Assembly (NCBI GenBank): GCA_902783035.1
Contig: CACZPK010000008.1
Span: 1-57,923, forward strand
DNA length: 57,923 nt
Reading direction: 5' to 3'
Source of the DNA: Oscillospiraceae bacterium
GTDB lineage: Bacteria; Bacillota; Clostridia; Oscillospirales; Oscillospiraceae
The position numbers were made by a program, and so were the translations under genes. The notes under the pieces were generated by a model that was given only the letters and a program-made list of their open reading frames with translations, had not been told where the DNA came from and made no database searches. Within the stretch, counting starts at the first letter, position 1, and every line of letters begins with the position of its first letter. Shown here one piece after another: positions 35,409 to 44,054 of the stretch.

Positions 35409-37565
35409 TCAGCTTTTTGGCGCCTGCTTCATAGAAAGCGCGATGCGTTTCTTCTTTTCGTCCACTTCCAGCACGACCACCTTGACAATATCGCCCACAG
35501 AGACCACTTCACTGGGATGCTTGATGAAACGGTCGCAGACCTGGGAGATGTGTACCAGACCGTCCTGATGTACGCCGATGTCAACGAAGACACCGAAATC
35601 CACGACGTTGCGCACGGTACCCGTAAGGGGCATGCCGGGCTTCAGATCCTTGATTTCCAGCACATCGGTGCGCAGGATCGGCGGCGGCAGCTCGTCACGG
35701 GGGTCCCGTCCCGGCTTTTGCAGCTCCTTGGCGATGTCACGCAGCGTCGGTACGCCGACGCCACAGGCGGAAGCAGCCTGTTCTGTGCCAAAAGTTTCCA
35801 GTTTTGCACCAATATCCGCCAATGCACCATGTTTTAACGCCGACTTATCGTATCCGAGCAATTCAAGCAGTCGCTCGGCAGCGTCGTAACTTTCGGGGTG
35901 TACGCCCGTGTTATCCAGCGTATTGCGGCTTTCCGGCACGCGCAGGAAACCGGCGCACTGCTCAAATGCCTTCGGCCCGAGCTTGGGCACCTTCAAAAGC
36001 TGCTTGCGTGTGGTGAACGCGCCTTCCTCCTCGCGGTAGGCCACAATATTCCTGGCGGTGGTGGCGTTGAGCCCGGCAACGCGCTCCAAAAGCGGTGCGG
36101 ACGCGGTGTTCAGGTCGACGCCGACGGCATTGACGCAGTCCTCGACCACATGGTCGAGCGTTTCGCCGAGCCGCTTTTGCGGCATGTCGTGCTGATACTG
36201 TCCCACGCCGATCGCCTTGGGGTCGATTTTTACCAGCTCCGCCAGCGGGTCTTGCAGGCGCCGTGCGATGGAGACCGCGGAGCGCAGGTTTACGTCGTAA
36301 TCGGGGAACTCTTCCGCTGCCAGCTTTGAGGCACTGTAGACGGAAGCGCCTGCCTCGTTGACGATCATATAGCTGACTCCGCCGCCGACTTCGCCAATCA
36401 GCTCCACGGCCATCTGCTCGGTTTCGCGGGAGGCGGTGCCGTTGCCGATGGCGATGTGGGCGACACCGTGGCGCTTCACCATTGCCTTGAGCGTGTCGAT
36501 CGCCTGGCGTTTGCGTGCCGCGCCCTGCGTGGGGTAAACGACCGTGGTGTCCAGCACCTTGCCCGTACCGTCGACCACGGCGACCTTGCAGCCGTGGGCA
36601 TAGCCGGGATCAAGCCCCATCGTGACGCGACCCTTGACGGGCGGCTGCATCAGCAAAGGCTTGAGGTTGAGCGCAAACATGTGGATTGCGCCCTCGGATG
36701 CGGTATCGGTCAGGCTGGCGCGCATCTCGCGCTCCAGCGAAGGTTCAATCAGGCGGTCATAGGCGTCTTCACCCACACCGCGCAGAAAATCGCTTGCGCG
36801 CGTGCCGGGCTTGACGAAAGCGCATACCGCACTGAGGGCAAAGTCCCGGTCAACCGTGACGCTGACCTTCAAGTAGCCCTCCTTTTCGCCGCGGTTGAGC
36901 GCCAGCACCTGATGCCCCTGCATCCGCGGCACCGGCTGGAGGAAGTCATAGTAGAGCCGATAGACGCTGTCTTCTTCCGCAGCCGCACAGGAATGCACAA
37001 CACCTTTTTTCTCAAAGAGCGTACGCAGAGCTTTGCGCAGATTCGCGTCGTCGGACAGGCGCTCCGCAATAATGTCGCCCGCACCGGCGAGGGCCTCTTC
37101 GGCAGACGCTACGCCCTTCTCGTCATTCACATAGGGCGCGGCAAGCTCATGCAGGTCGGGAAGATCGTGCGTCTGGGTGAGGATCGCGTCGGCCAGCGGT
37201 TCCAGCCCCTTCTCCTTGGCGATGGTGGCACGGGTACGGCGCTTGGGCTTGTAAGGCCTGTAAAGGTCTTCTACTTCCGCAAGCGTTTTGGCGGCGTCAA
37301 TGGCGGCGGCCAACTCGCTCGTCAGCGCGCCCTGCTCCTCAATGGAGGCCTTGACCGTATCGCGCCGCTCTTGCAGCGAGCGCAGATAGGCGAGCCTCTC
37401 CTCCAGCGTGCGCAGCGTTGTGTCGTCCATAGAGCCGTGCAGCTCCTTGCGGTAGCGGGCAATGAACGGGACGGTATTGCCCTCGTCAAGCAGCTCGACC
37501 ACAGCGGAGACATGTGCCTCGCTGCGGCCGAGTTCTTTCGCGATGATCGAAATAATTGTATCCAT
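35409..37565 (-). CDS. tex: Tex family RNA-binding transcription accessory protein
   Basis: This 718-residue protein has the Tex layout: N-terminal helical domain, YqgF-like RNase H fold (VTMGLDPGYAHGCKVAVVD), helix-hairpin-helix pair (VDLNTASAPLLERVAGLN) and a C-terminal S1 domain (GTVRNVVDFGVFVDIGVHQDG). Tex relates to eukaryotic Spt6 and affects transcription and RNA handling. Its start is 23 bases downstream of the DUF1846 gene end region, so the two probably share a transcript. Confidence 0.95.
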   Translation of the reverse strand: MDTIISIIAKELGRSEAHVSAVVELLDEGNTVPFIARYRKELHGSMDDTTLRTLEERLAYLRSLQERRDTVKASIEEQGALTSELAAAIDAAKTLAEVEDLYRPYKPKRRTRATIAKEKGLEPLADAILTQTHDLPDLHELAAPYVNDEKGVASAEEALAGAGDIIAERLSDDANLRKALRTLFEKKGVVHSCAAAEEDSVYRLYYDFLQPVPRMQGHQVLALNRGEKEGYLKVSVTVDRDFALSAVCAFVKPGTRASDFLRGVGEDAYDRLIEPSLEREMRASLTDTASEGAIHMFALNLKPLLMQPPVKGRVTMGLDPGYAHGCKVAVVDGTGKVLDTTVVYPTQGAARKRQAIDTLKAMVKRHGVAHIAIGNGTASRETEQMAVELIGEVGGGVSYMIVNEAGASVYSASKLAAEEFPDYDVNLRSAVSIARRLQDPLAELVKIDPKAIGVGQYQHDMPQKRLGETLDHVVEDCVNAVGVDLNTASAPLLERVAGLNATTARNIVAYREEEGAFTTRKQLLKVPKLGPKAFEQCAGFLRVPESRNTLDNTGVHPESYDAAERLLELLGYDKSALKHGALADIGAKLETFGTEQAASACGVGVPTLRDIAKELQKPGRDPRDELPPPILRTDVLEIKDLKPGMPLTGTVRNVVDFGVFVDIGVHQDGLVHISQVCDRFIKHPSEVVSVGDIVKVVVLEVDEKKKRIALSMKQAPKS

Positions 37566-37588
37566 TCGGTATTCCCTTTTATATAATA

Positions 37589-39079
37589 TTACTTATGGTA
37601 GAATTTTTTGACCTCATACCGGGGTTCGCAGGTCACATGGATACCCAGACTCTTGTAGAGCTGGATATCCTCTTCAGAGATGATGACGGAGAAATGCGCG
37701 TCCGCGCCGCGCAGTTTGCCGAGCTGTTTTTGCGCGCGGGCCGCGAGCGGGTTGGTCAAAGCGGAAATCGCCAGCGCCAACAGCACTTCGTCGGAGTGCA
37801 GGCGCGGATTGTTGTGGCCGAGGTGACGGGTTTTGAGATCGGAAATCGGCTTGATGATGAGATCGGGAAGCAGATCCAACTCGTCGTCGATTTTCCCCAC
37901 GACCTTGAGCGCGTTCATCAGCATCGACGCGGAGGCGCCCAGCAGGGAGGACGTCTTGCCGGTGACGAGCCGCCCGTCGGGCAGTACCATCGCGCCGGCA
38001 GGCGCGCCGGTTTCGTCCGCCTTTTCCAGCGCGGCGGCATAGGCGGGGCAGAGCTCCGGGGTGACCTCGGCCTTCTGCATCACAAGCTCAAGCTTGCGCA
38101 GCTGCTCGTCGTTGGCCTCGCCGCGCACGTGGGCGACCATCGTGTTGTAGTAGCGCCGCAGGATCTCCATGCGGGAGGCGAGGCGGCAGACTTCATCGTC
38201 GATGATGCAGTTCCCTGCCATATTCACGCCCATGTCGGTGGGAGACTGATAGGGGCACTTGTCCTGAATGCGCTCAAAGATAGCGCGCAGAACGGGGAAA
38301 ATCTCCACATCACGGTTGTAGTTGACCGTCGTGACGCCGTAGGCTTCGAGGTGGAAGGGGTCAATCATGTTGACGTCGTTGAGGTCGGCGGTTGCCGCCT
38401 CATAGGCGAGGTTGACGGGATGCTTGAGCGGGAGATTCCAGATGGGGAAGGTCTCAAACTTTGCGTAGCCGGCGCTGACGCCGCGCTGATGCTCGTGATA
38501 GAGCTGGCTCAGGCAGGTCGCCATCTTGCCGCTGCCGGGACCGGGGGCGGTAACGACCACCAGAGAATGCGACGTCTCGATATAATCGTTTTTGCCGAAT
38601 CCGTCATCGGAGACGATGTGCGCCACGTCCGAGGGATATCCGGCGATGGGGTAGTGGCGGTAGCTGCGCACGCCCAACGCGTCCAGACGTTTCAAAAAAG
38701 AGTCCGCGGCACCCTGTCCGGCGTACTGTGTTACCACAATGCTGCCGACATACAACCCCAAAGCGCGGAAGGAATCCATCAGGCGCAGGCAGTCGTCATC
38801 ATAGGTGATGCCGAGATCGCCGCGCACCTTGTTCTTTTCAATGTCATTGGCATTGACCGCGATGACAATTTCCACGTCGTCCTTGAGCTGCTGGAGCATG
38901 CGCACCTTACTGTCGGGCTGAAAGCCGGGCAGCACACGCGAGGCGTGAAAATCATCAAACAACTTGCCGCCGAACTCCATATAGAGCTTGCCGCCGAACT
39001 GGGCGATGCGCTCACGGATGTGTTCGGACTGCATGGACAGATACTTGTCGTTATCAAAACCGATTTGAGCAGTAGCCAT
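37589..39079 (-). CDS. DUF1846 family protein
   Basis: This is a 496-residue protein of the large DUF1846 family, common in Firmicutes. The stretch VVVTAPGPGSGKMATCLSQL resembles a P-loop, and DLGITYDDDCLRLMDSFR is also conserved. Activity is not established. The gene is upstream of tex on the same strand. The start ATG at 39079 is the first in frame and gives the family N-terminus (IGFDNDKYLSMQSEHI). Confidence 0.9.
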   Translation of the reverse strand: MATAQIGFDNDKYLSMQSEHIRERIAQFGGKLYMEFGGKLFDDFHASRVLPGFQPDSKVRMLQQLKDDVEIVIAVNANDIEKNKVRGDLGITYDDDCLRLMDSFRALGLYVGSIVVTQYAGQGAADSFLKRLDALGVRSYRHYPIAGYPSDVAHIVSDDGFGKNDYIETSHSLVVVTAPGPGSGKMATCLSQLYHEHQRGVSAGYAKFETFPIWNLPLKHPVNLAYEAATADLNDVNMIDPFHLEAYGVTTVNYNRDVEIFPVLRAIFERIQDKCPYQSPTDMGVNMAGNCIIDDEVCRLASRMEILRRYYNTMVAHVRGEANDEQLRKLELVMQKAEVTPELCPAYAAALEKADETGAPAGAMVLPDGRLVTGKTSSLLGASASMLMNALKVVGKIDDELDLLPDLIIKPISDLKTRHLGHNNPRLHSDEVLLALAISALTNPLAARAQKQLGKLRGADAHFSVIISEEDIQLYKSLGIHVTCEPRYEVKKFYHK

Positions 39080-39149
39080 GATAATACCCCATTCTCCCCC
39101 ATCATATATATGTAATGATTATAGCGAAAGAATAAAATGAAAAAAAGGC

Positions 39150-39178
39150 TTGACATTTGCACACGGGTGCGTTATAGT
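39150..39178 (+). promoter_or_regulatory. Promoter for tRNA-Val
   Basis: TTGACA (39150-39155), a 17-bp spacer and TATAGT (39173-39178), 16 bases before the mature tRNA. Confidence 0.85.
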
Positions 39179-39193
39179 ATCTCATGCTGATTC

Positions 39194-39269
39194 GCGCGGT
39201 TAGCTCAGCTGGTAGAGCACATGCTTGACGTGCATGGGGTCAGAGGTTCGAGTCCTCTACCGCGCACCA
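39194..39269 (+). tRNA. tRNA-Val (anticodon GAC)
   Basis: A 76-base cloverleaf with acceptor arms GCGCGGT and ACCGCGC, D-arm GCTC/GAGC, anticodon stem CATGC/GCATG with loop TTGACGT (anticodon GAC), T-arm AGAGG/CCTCT with TTCGAGT loop, and an encoded CCA end. It marks the left border of the metal island. Confidence 0.96.
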
Positions 39270-39271
39270 CG

Positions 39272-39307
39272 AAAACACCTGATTTCTTCGGAAATCAGGT
39301 GTTTTTT
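39272..39307 (+). terminator. Terminator after tRNA-Val
   Basis: ACACCTGATTTC and GAAATCAGGTGT pair around TTCG; six Ts follow. Confidence 0.93.
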
Positions 39308-39541
39308 ACTTTTCCGGCAATTACGATTTTGCGAACCTGCGGTATCCTAAGGTATTCTTAGGTAAACTAAGGCGTTTTTGCGGAAAAAGTGCGGAAAAAT
39401 CTGAGAGTGCCCGCTGGCCCTGTTTTAGAGGGCTGACGGGCATTTTGCCGTTGCCGGATGCGGAAAAAGCCTTATGCGGAGTGCGCTGCGTGAAATACGA
39501 GCGATGCTTCGACGGCCTTTTCTGCGAGCTGCGCTTCTTCC

Positions 39542-39769
39542 TTGCCTGTGTATCTCGGTGAGCAGTATGTCAGAGGTTGTATGTATGAAACGGCAGGCGT
39601 GTTTGTTACGCCGGACGACTGCTTCGAGGAACAGAAGAGTATGCGGATCGGCTATGTCAATCATAAGCGGGATCTGATTGACGGGCTTGCGGCAATCAGC
39701 ACGTTTAGTCAAAGAAAAAACCTCTTGCATTTTTCAAATAGCGGGTGTATCGTAGTAAGCGAAAGCTAA
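39542..39769 (+). pseudogene. C-terminal fragment of a PLP-dependent aminotransferase
   Basis: The frame encodes GVFVTPDDCFEEQKSMRIGY and DLIDGLAAIS, close to the C-terminal domain of class I/II aminotransferases (compare a TPGDCF...MRIGYA pattern). The upstream catalytic domain with the PLP lysine is absent, and there is no good start codon or ribosome site. It is read as a gene remnant near the island border. The segment 39310-39541 before it holds no other gene I can support. Confidence 0.5.
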
Positions 39770-39851
39770 CAGCAAACCTCGAAACGCTTCCTGTCTCGGC
39801 AATCCCGTGGCAGCGGAACGGCTGATAGAGGCATTTATTTTTGAATTGATG

Positions 39852-39865
39852 TTAGCTTAGTCTAA
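39852..39865 (+). promoter_or_regulatory. DtxR-type box (TTAG-CTTAGT-CTAA)
   Basis: A near-palindromic GTTAG...CTAAC box 19 bases before the Cys-rich gene at 39885. It fits the core of the IdeR/DtxR operator (TTAG-N6-CTAA), and the same box recurs through the island. Confidence 0.7.
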
Positions 39866-39884
39866 CTTCGTGGAGGGCACACGG

Positions 39885-40148
39885 ATGCCCGTTCATGAAT
39901 TATGCCGTGCCTGCTGCCATTATGAGCTTCGTCCCCTGACGGAGGCAGAACAGGAAAAGCTGCATTTGGATTTTGGCGAAAAGGATTTTGACCTGCGCTA
40001 CGCCCGGAAAGCGATCTCCGCCTATATGCCGAACGCGGAGCTGACGATTCGCCTCCGATGTCTCCACTGCGGATATATGGCGGCGCACCCGAAGGAGTAT
40101 GTCACGGAGATCGAACGGTTTATCGGCAATGTGGGATCGATCAACTGA
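39885..40148 (+). CDS. Small Cys-pair (zinc-ribbon-like) protein
   Basis: This 87-residue protein has CRACC near the N-terminus and CLHCG near residue 63, a spacing that suggests one metal site. GGAGGG precedes the ATG. No family name comes to mind. It is the first gene after a DtxR-type box and 15 bases before a broken ABC transporter gene, so it probably belonged to that metal-controlled operon. Confidence 0.7.
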   Translation: MPVHELCRACCHYELRPLTEAEQEKLHLDFGEKDFDLRYARKAISAYMPNAELTIRLRCLHCGYMAAHPKEYVTEIERFIGNVGSIN

Positions 40149-40163
40149 GAAGGAGAGAAAAGC

Positions 40164-41225
40164 ATGACGACCAAAGAGAAGAAACCAAGCGATGTAGCTG
40201 TTCTGCTGGGTTACGCAGGCAGCTACCGGGGGCTGACGTATCTCGGGCTTGCCCTGTCCGCGGCAGCGATGATACTCGGGATGCTCCCCTACATCTGTAT
40301 TTGGCTCGCGGCGCGCGATCTCATCGCGGTCGCGCCGGACTGGACGAGGGCGGCGGGGATCGAACGCTACGGGTGGATGGCGTTTGCTACCGCGGTGGGC
40401 GGTATCATCGTCTACTTCTGCGCGCTGATGTGCACGCACCTTGCGGCGTTCCGCACGGCGAGCAACATCCGCAAGGCCGGCATGGCGCATCTGATGAAAA
40501 CGCCGCTCGGGTTCTTTGATTCAAACGCCTCGGGCCTTCTTCGCAACCGGCTGGACGGCGCGGCGGGAGAGACGGAGACGTTGCTTGCGCACAACCTCGC
40601 GGACATCGTGGGGACGGCGGCGATGTTCCTTTCAACGCTCGTGCTGATGCTCGTCTTTGACTGGCACATGGGGGCGGCCTGCCTGTTCGCGGCGGTGGTG
40701 TCCGTTGCGGCGATGTTTTCGATGATGGGCGGCAAGAACGCAAAGCTCATGGCGGAGTATCAGGCGGCGCAGGATACGATGAGTAAGGCGGGCACCGAGT
40801 ATGTGCGCGGCATTCCCGTCGTAAAGGTATTCCAGCAGACGGTGTACTCGTTCAAGGCGTTCCGCGAGGCGATCGAGGACTACAGCACAAAGGCGGAGAA
40901 GTACGCTCTCGGCGTCTGCCGTCTGCCGCAGGCGATTAACCTGACCGCCACCGAGGGCGCGTTTATCTTCCTCGTGCCCGTGGCGCTGCTGCTCGCGCCC
41001 GGCGCGCTGAGAAGCGGCAACTTTGCACTTTTCGTGACCAACTTTGCTTTCTATGCGGTATTCTCGGCGATCATCTCCACGGCGCTCGCGCGCATCATGT
41101 TCGCTGCCAGCGGCATGATGCTCGCGCATACCGCGCTCGGACGCATCGACGAGGTGATGAACGCGCCGACGCTGGAGATCGTCGCAAATCCGCGCCTGCC
41201 GAAGGACAACGGCGTCGATCCTTGA
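40164..41225 (+). pseudogene. ABC exporter-type subunit A, membrane part (internal deletion)
   Basis: The frame encodes a full six-helix ABC transmembrane domain (for example LMKTPLGFFDSNASGLLRNRLDGAAGETE) of the kind found in IrtA/YbtP-like siderophore importers. It then stops shortly after RIDEVMNAPTL, where the nucleotide-binding domain should begin. The rest of that domain, without Walker A, continues in another frame (next entry). The junction GGCGTCGATCC fits both flanks, suggesting a deletion between short repeats of some 350-400 bases. The protein cannot hydrolyse ATP. Confidence 0.8.
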
Positions 41226-41268
41226 TAATGTCCGCGCGGCGCGCCCGGACGCGACGCGCGAGGAGGCG

Positions 41269-41688
41269 ATGGCGGCGCTCGAAGCGGCGCAGTGCGGCGA
41301 CATCCTCGCAAAGCTGCCGAATGGTGTCGATACCGTGATCGGCACGGAGGGTACCTATCTTTCCGGCGGCGAACAGCAGCGCGTCGCGCTGGCCCGTGTC
41401 ATTCTCAAGGACGCAAGCATTGTGGTGCTCGATGAGGCAACCGCCTTTGCCGATCCCGAGAACGAGGTGTTCATTCAAAAGGCGATCGCGATGCTGACGA
41501 AGGGGCGGACGGTCGTCATGATCGCGCACCGGCTTTCCACCGTTGTGAATGCGGATAAGATCATCGTGCTGGACGCCGGCAAGGTTGTCGAGGAGGGCAC
41601 GCATGACGAGCTTGTGCGTGCCGGCGGCCTCTATGCCCGTATGTGGGCGGACTATCAGAAGGCGGTCTCGTGGAAGATCTCGGCGTAA
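41269..41688 (+). pseudogene. ABC subunit A, C-terminal part of nucleotide-binding domain
   Basis: The frame, open from about 41218 (ILDNVRAARPDATREEAMAAL), carries the signature LSGGEQQRVALARV, Walker B IVVLDEATAFADPEN and the switch His in VMIAHRLSTV. Walker A and the Q-loop are missing. It belongs with the preceding membrane part as one gene broken by an internal deletion and frameshift. Confidence 0.8.
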
Positions 41689-41702
41689 GGGAGGCGAAGA
41701 CA

Positions 41703-42443
41703 ATGTTTGGGAAAGAGTTTCAACATAAGTACGCGCTCACGGAGCAGGGCGTAAAAAACGTCAAAGCGGGAACGCTCTGGACCGTCGTTACCAATCTTGT
41801 TGTCATGGGCGGCATGGGCATCCTTTATTTGATGATGGGACGCTATATGGACACGCTGACCGGCGGCGCGCCGCTGCCGGATGCCGCAACGTTTCTCGCG
41901 CTGACGCTTGTGTTCGTCGTGCTCTCGCTTCTCACGCATGTGCAGCAGTACAAGGCGACCTACGGTCTTGTCTACGGCGAGGTCAAGGCGGCGCGCATCT
42001 CGCTTGCCGAGCGCCTGCGGACGCTGCCGCTCGGCTACTTCGGCAAACGCGACCTCGCCGACCTCACCGAGACCATCATGGGCGACGTGAACCGCTTGGA
42101 GCACGTCTGGTCGCACTGCCTCGGCTATCTCTACGGCTCGTTTGTCTCCACCGCGATCGTCGGCGTGTGCCTGTTCGTCTACGACTGGCGGCTTGCGATC
42201 GCCTGCCTCTGGGGTGTGCCCGCGGCGTTTGTGCTGCTCTTCGGCAGCCGTGCGCTCGCCAAGCGCGACTCCGAGCGCACCAAGGCGGCGGCGATCCGTG
42301 TTTCCGACGGCATTCAGGAGACGCTGGAGAACATCCGCGAGATCCGGGCAACCAATCAGGAGGAGCGCTTCCTCCGGGAAAACGGCATCTTCCGCCGCAT
42401 GGCGCAGCTTCAGGCGGCAAGCGCCGCGTGGAGCATCGGATAA
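41703..42443 (+). pseudogene. ABC exporter-type subunit B, truncated after the membrane domain
   Basis: This 246-residue frame encodes the first part of a second ABC transmembrane domain (LPLGYFGKRDLADLTETIMGD). It ends near ENIREIRATNQEERFL, so the last two helices and the whole ATPase domain are gone. A few residues in another frame (SDKRLKMGA, ending at 42465) look like the original C-terminus. Again both ends remain and the centre is lost. With subunit A it would have formed a heterodimer of the IrtAB/YbtPQ type. Confidence 0.78.
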
Positions 42444-42482
42444 GCGGCTGAAAATGGGAGCATAACGGGAGGAGCGAAAGCG

Positions 42483-42788
42483 ATGCAATTCGATGAAATG
42501 GGCCTGAAAACCGGGAAAACCCTGTTTCTGCTGCCGGGGACGGCCTGCGATTATTACACCGACCTGCTCACATGGCTGGAGGACGATATCCATGTGGAGC
42601 ACACAAAAGCCCACTTCATTTATGCGAAGAAGATGGGTGAGAAGTATCTGAAGCGGTACAGGAAGTATTTCCGCGATCCCGATATCCGCGAATTTGACAT
42701 GCAGCACGAGCAATGGCTGTTCGGCGGAGAGAGCTATGCCGCGCCGGTGCTGAAAGTCATCGATGCGTTCATGGAAATGCCTGTGTGA
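42483..42788 (+). pseudogene. Alpha/beta hydrolase with an in-frame internal deletion
   Basis: The 101-residue product starts like a small alpha/beta hydrolase (KTLFLLPGTACDYY, the first beta-strand and oxyanion region) and then jumps to a C-terminal part (EDDIHVEHTKAHFIYAKKMG, HEQWLFGGESYAAPVLKVID). The nucleophile elbow (GxSxG) is absent. Full relatives are about 250 residues. It has a GGGAGGAG ribosome site, so a short protein may still be made, but it should be inactive. Confidence 0.65.
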
Positions 42789-42841
42789 AAGCTGTTCGGA
42801 GCATATTTGAATCATCAGAAAGACGAGGGGGAAAAGAAATC

Positions 42842-43621
42842 ATGGATCTCAAATTCGGAGACATTCAGGAAACCGCCCTGATCCCGCTGGCGATCAAGGC
42901 GAGCGAGACCGCGCGCCCAAATGCACGGATACGCGACGAGAAGGCGGAGGAGATTATCGAGACGCTTGGCGTGGACGTGAGCAAATACGATCCCTTTTTA
43001 TCGCACGAGGGCGTCGTGGCGCGGACGATCCTGTTCCGCGACCAGCTCAAGGCGCTCCTGCAAGCCCATCCGGACGCCACCTGCATCAACCTGGGCTGCG
43101 GCTTCGACGATAAATTCTCTCAGGTGGACAACGGACGGCTGCGGTGGTTTGACGTGGATCTGCCCGACCAGATCGCCGTGCGGCGCAAGGTGTATGAGGA
43201 TCGGGAGCGCTGCACCATGCTCGACGGTGACGCCCTGAACGGCTACTGGACGGCGAACATCCCCAAGGCGGAGCTGTATATCATCGTCATGGAGGGCGTG
43301 CTGGAGTATTTCTCCAGGGAGCAGGTCAAGGCCTGCCTCAATATGCTCTGTGACAGCTTTCCCCACGGATACCTGCTGGCGGAGCTGCACTCCCCGTTTC
43401 TGGAGAAGCACAGCAAGCAGCACGACACGGTCAAATACACGAACGCAACCTTCGGTTGGGGTACCAAGTCCGGAAGGGAGTATCTTGATTTGGAACCGCG
43501 GATGAGCTTCGTATCCGAGACGAGCTACAACACCGAAATGAAGAAGTATTCCATCCGCAGCAAGCTGTTCGCCATCATCGGCAGGAACCTCAACAACCGC
43601 CTCGCGGTGTATCGCTGGTAA
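42842..43621 (+). CDS. SAM-dependent methyltransferase, TcmP/LCM family
   Basis: This 259-residue enzyme is of the O-methyltransferase/leucine-carboxyl-methyltransferase type. SAM-binding motif I is CINLGCGFDDKF, followed by WFDVDLPD and a GVLEYF segment. The target is unknown; relatives in anaerobes lie beside metal genes. It appears intact, unlike its truncated relative at 53008. GGGGGAAAAG precedes the ATG at 42842. Confidence 0.82.
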   Translation: MDLKFGDIQETALIPLAIKASETARPNARIRDEKAEEIIETLGVDVSKYDPFLSHEGVVARTILFRDQLKALLQAHPDATCINLGCGFDDKFSQVDNGRLRWFDVDLPDQIAVRRKVYEDRERCTMLDGDALNGYWTANIPKAELYIIVMEGVLEYFSREQVKACLNMLCDSFPHGYLLAELHSPFLEKHSKQHDTVKYTNATFGWGTKSGREYLDLEPRMSFVSETSYNTEMKKYSIRSKLFAIIGRNLNNRLAVYRW

Positions 43622-43659
43622 TCATCAGAGGCAAAAAACGACATACAAAAAATCTCTTG

Positions 43660-43713
43660 TTAGGCCTTGCTTATTCTGTTAGTGTGTGCTAATATTTTGT
43701 TAGATGATGCAAA
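43660..43713 (+). promoter_or_regulatory. Promoter with three DtxR-type boxes before the DUF6110-ATPase genes
   Basis: TTGCTT (43667-43672), a 17-bp spacer and TAATAT (43690-43695). Boxes: TTAG-GCCTTG-CTTA (43660-43673), TTAG-TGTGTG-CTAA (43679-43692) and TTAG-ATGATG-CAAA (43700-43713). The best box lies inside the spacer, so binding would block RNA polymerase. Confidence 0.7.
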
Positions 43714-43744
43714 CAGCATCAAATGATGAAAGGGCGGGATCACG

Positions 43745-43999
43745 ATGTCTTGGAGTAAACTGGCTGTTTTTGCGGGCGGCGTGCTGTTTGGCACGGCAGG
43801 GATCAAGGCGCTTGGGAGCAAGGACGCAAAGAAAGCGTACACGCACGTCACTGCGGCGGCGCTGCGGGCGAAGGACTGCGTCATGGACGCTGCGACGACG
43901 GTGCGTGAGGGCGCGGAAGACGTCTACGAGGACGCGAAGCGTTTTAATGAAGAGCGTGCCTCGGCGGAGGATGCCGCCGTCATCGAAGACAAGGCCTGA
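43745..43999 (+). CDS. DUF6110 family small membrane-anchored protein
   Basis: This 84-residue protein has an N-terminal hydrophobic, glycine-rich segment (LAVFAGGVLFGTAGIKALGS) and a charged, helical tail (AATTVREGAEDVYEDAKRF). It matches the DUF6110 pattern, a family often encoded beside P-type ATPases in anaerobes. A terminator lies between it and the ATPase gene, so it should be made in excess. I suggest a structural or coating role around the ATPase membrane; this is inference. Confidence 0.8.
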   Translation: MSWSKLAVFAGGVLFGTAGIKALGSKDAKKAYTHVTAAALRAKDCVMDAATTVREGAEDVYEDAKRFNEERASAEDAAVIEDKA

Positions 44000-44005
44000 C
44001 GCTTG

Positions 44006-44042
44006 GGAAAAGAGGAGGCGTAGGCTTCCTCTTTTCCTTTTT
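44006..44042 (+). terminator. Intrinsic terminator between the DUF6110 and ATPase genes
   Basis: An 11-bp stem (44006-44016 with 44027-44037) followed by five Ts. The ATPase ribosome site starts right after the T-run, so the terminator must leak to give ATPase mRNA. Confidence 0.88.
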
Positions 44043-44054
44043 GGAGAGAAAACC

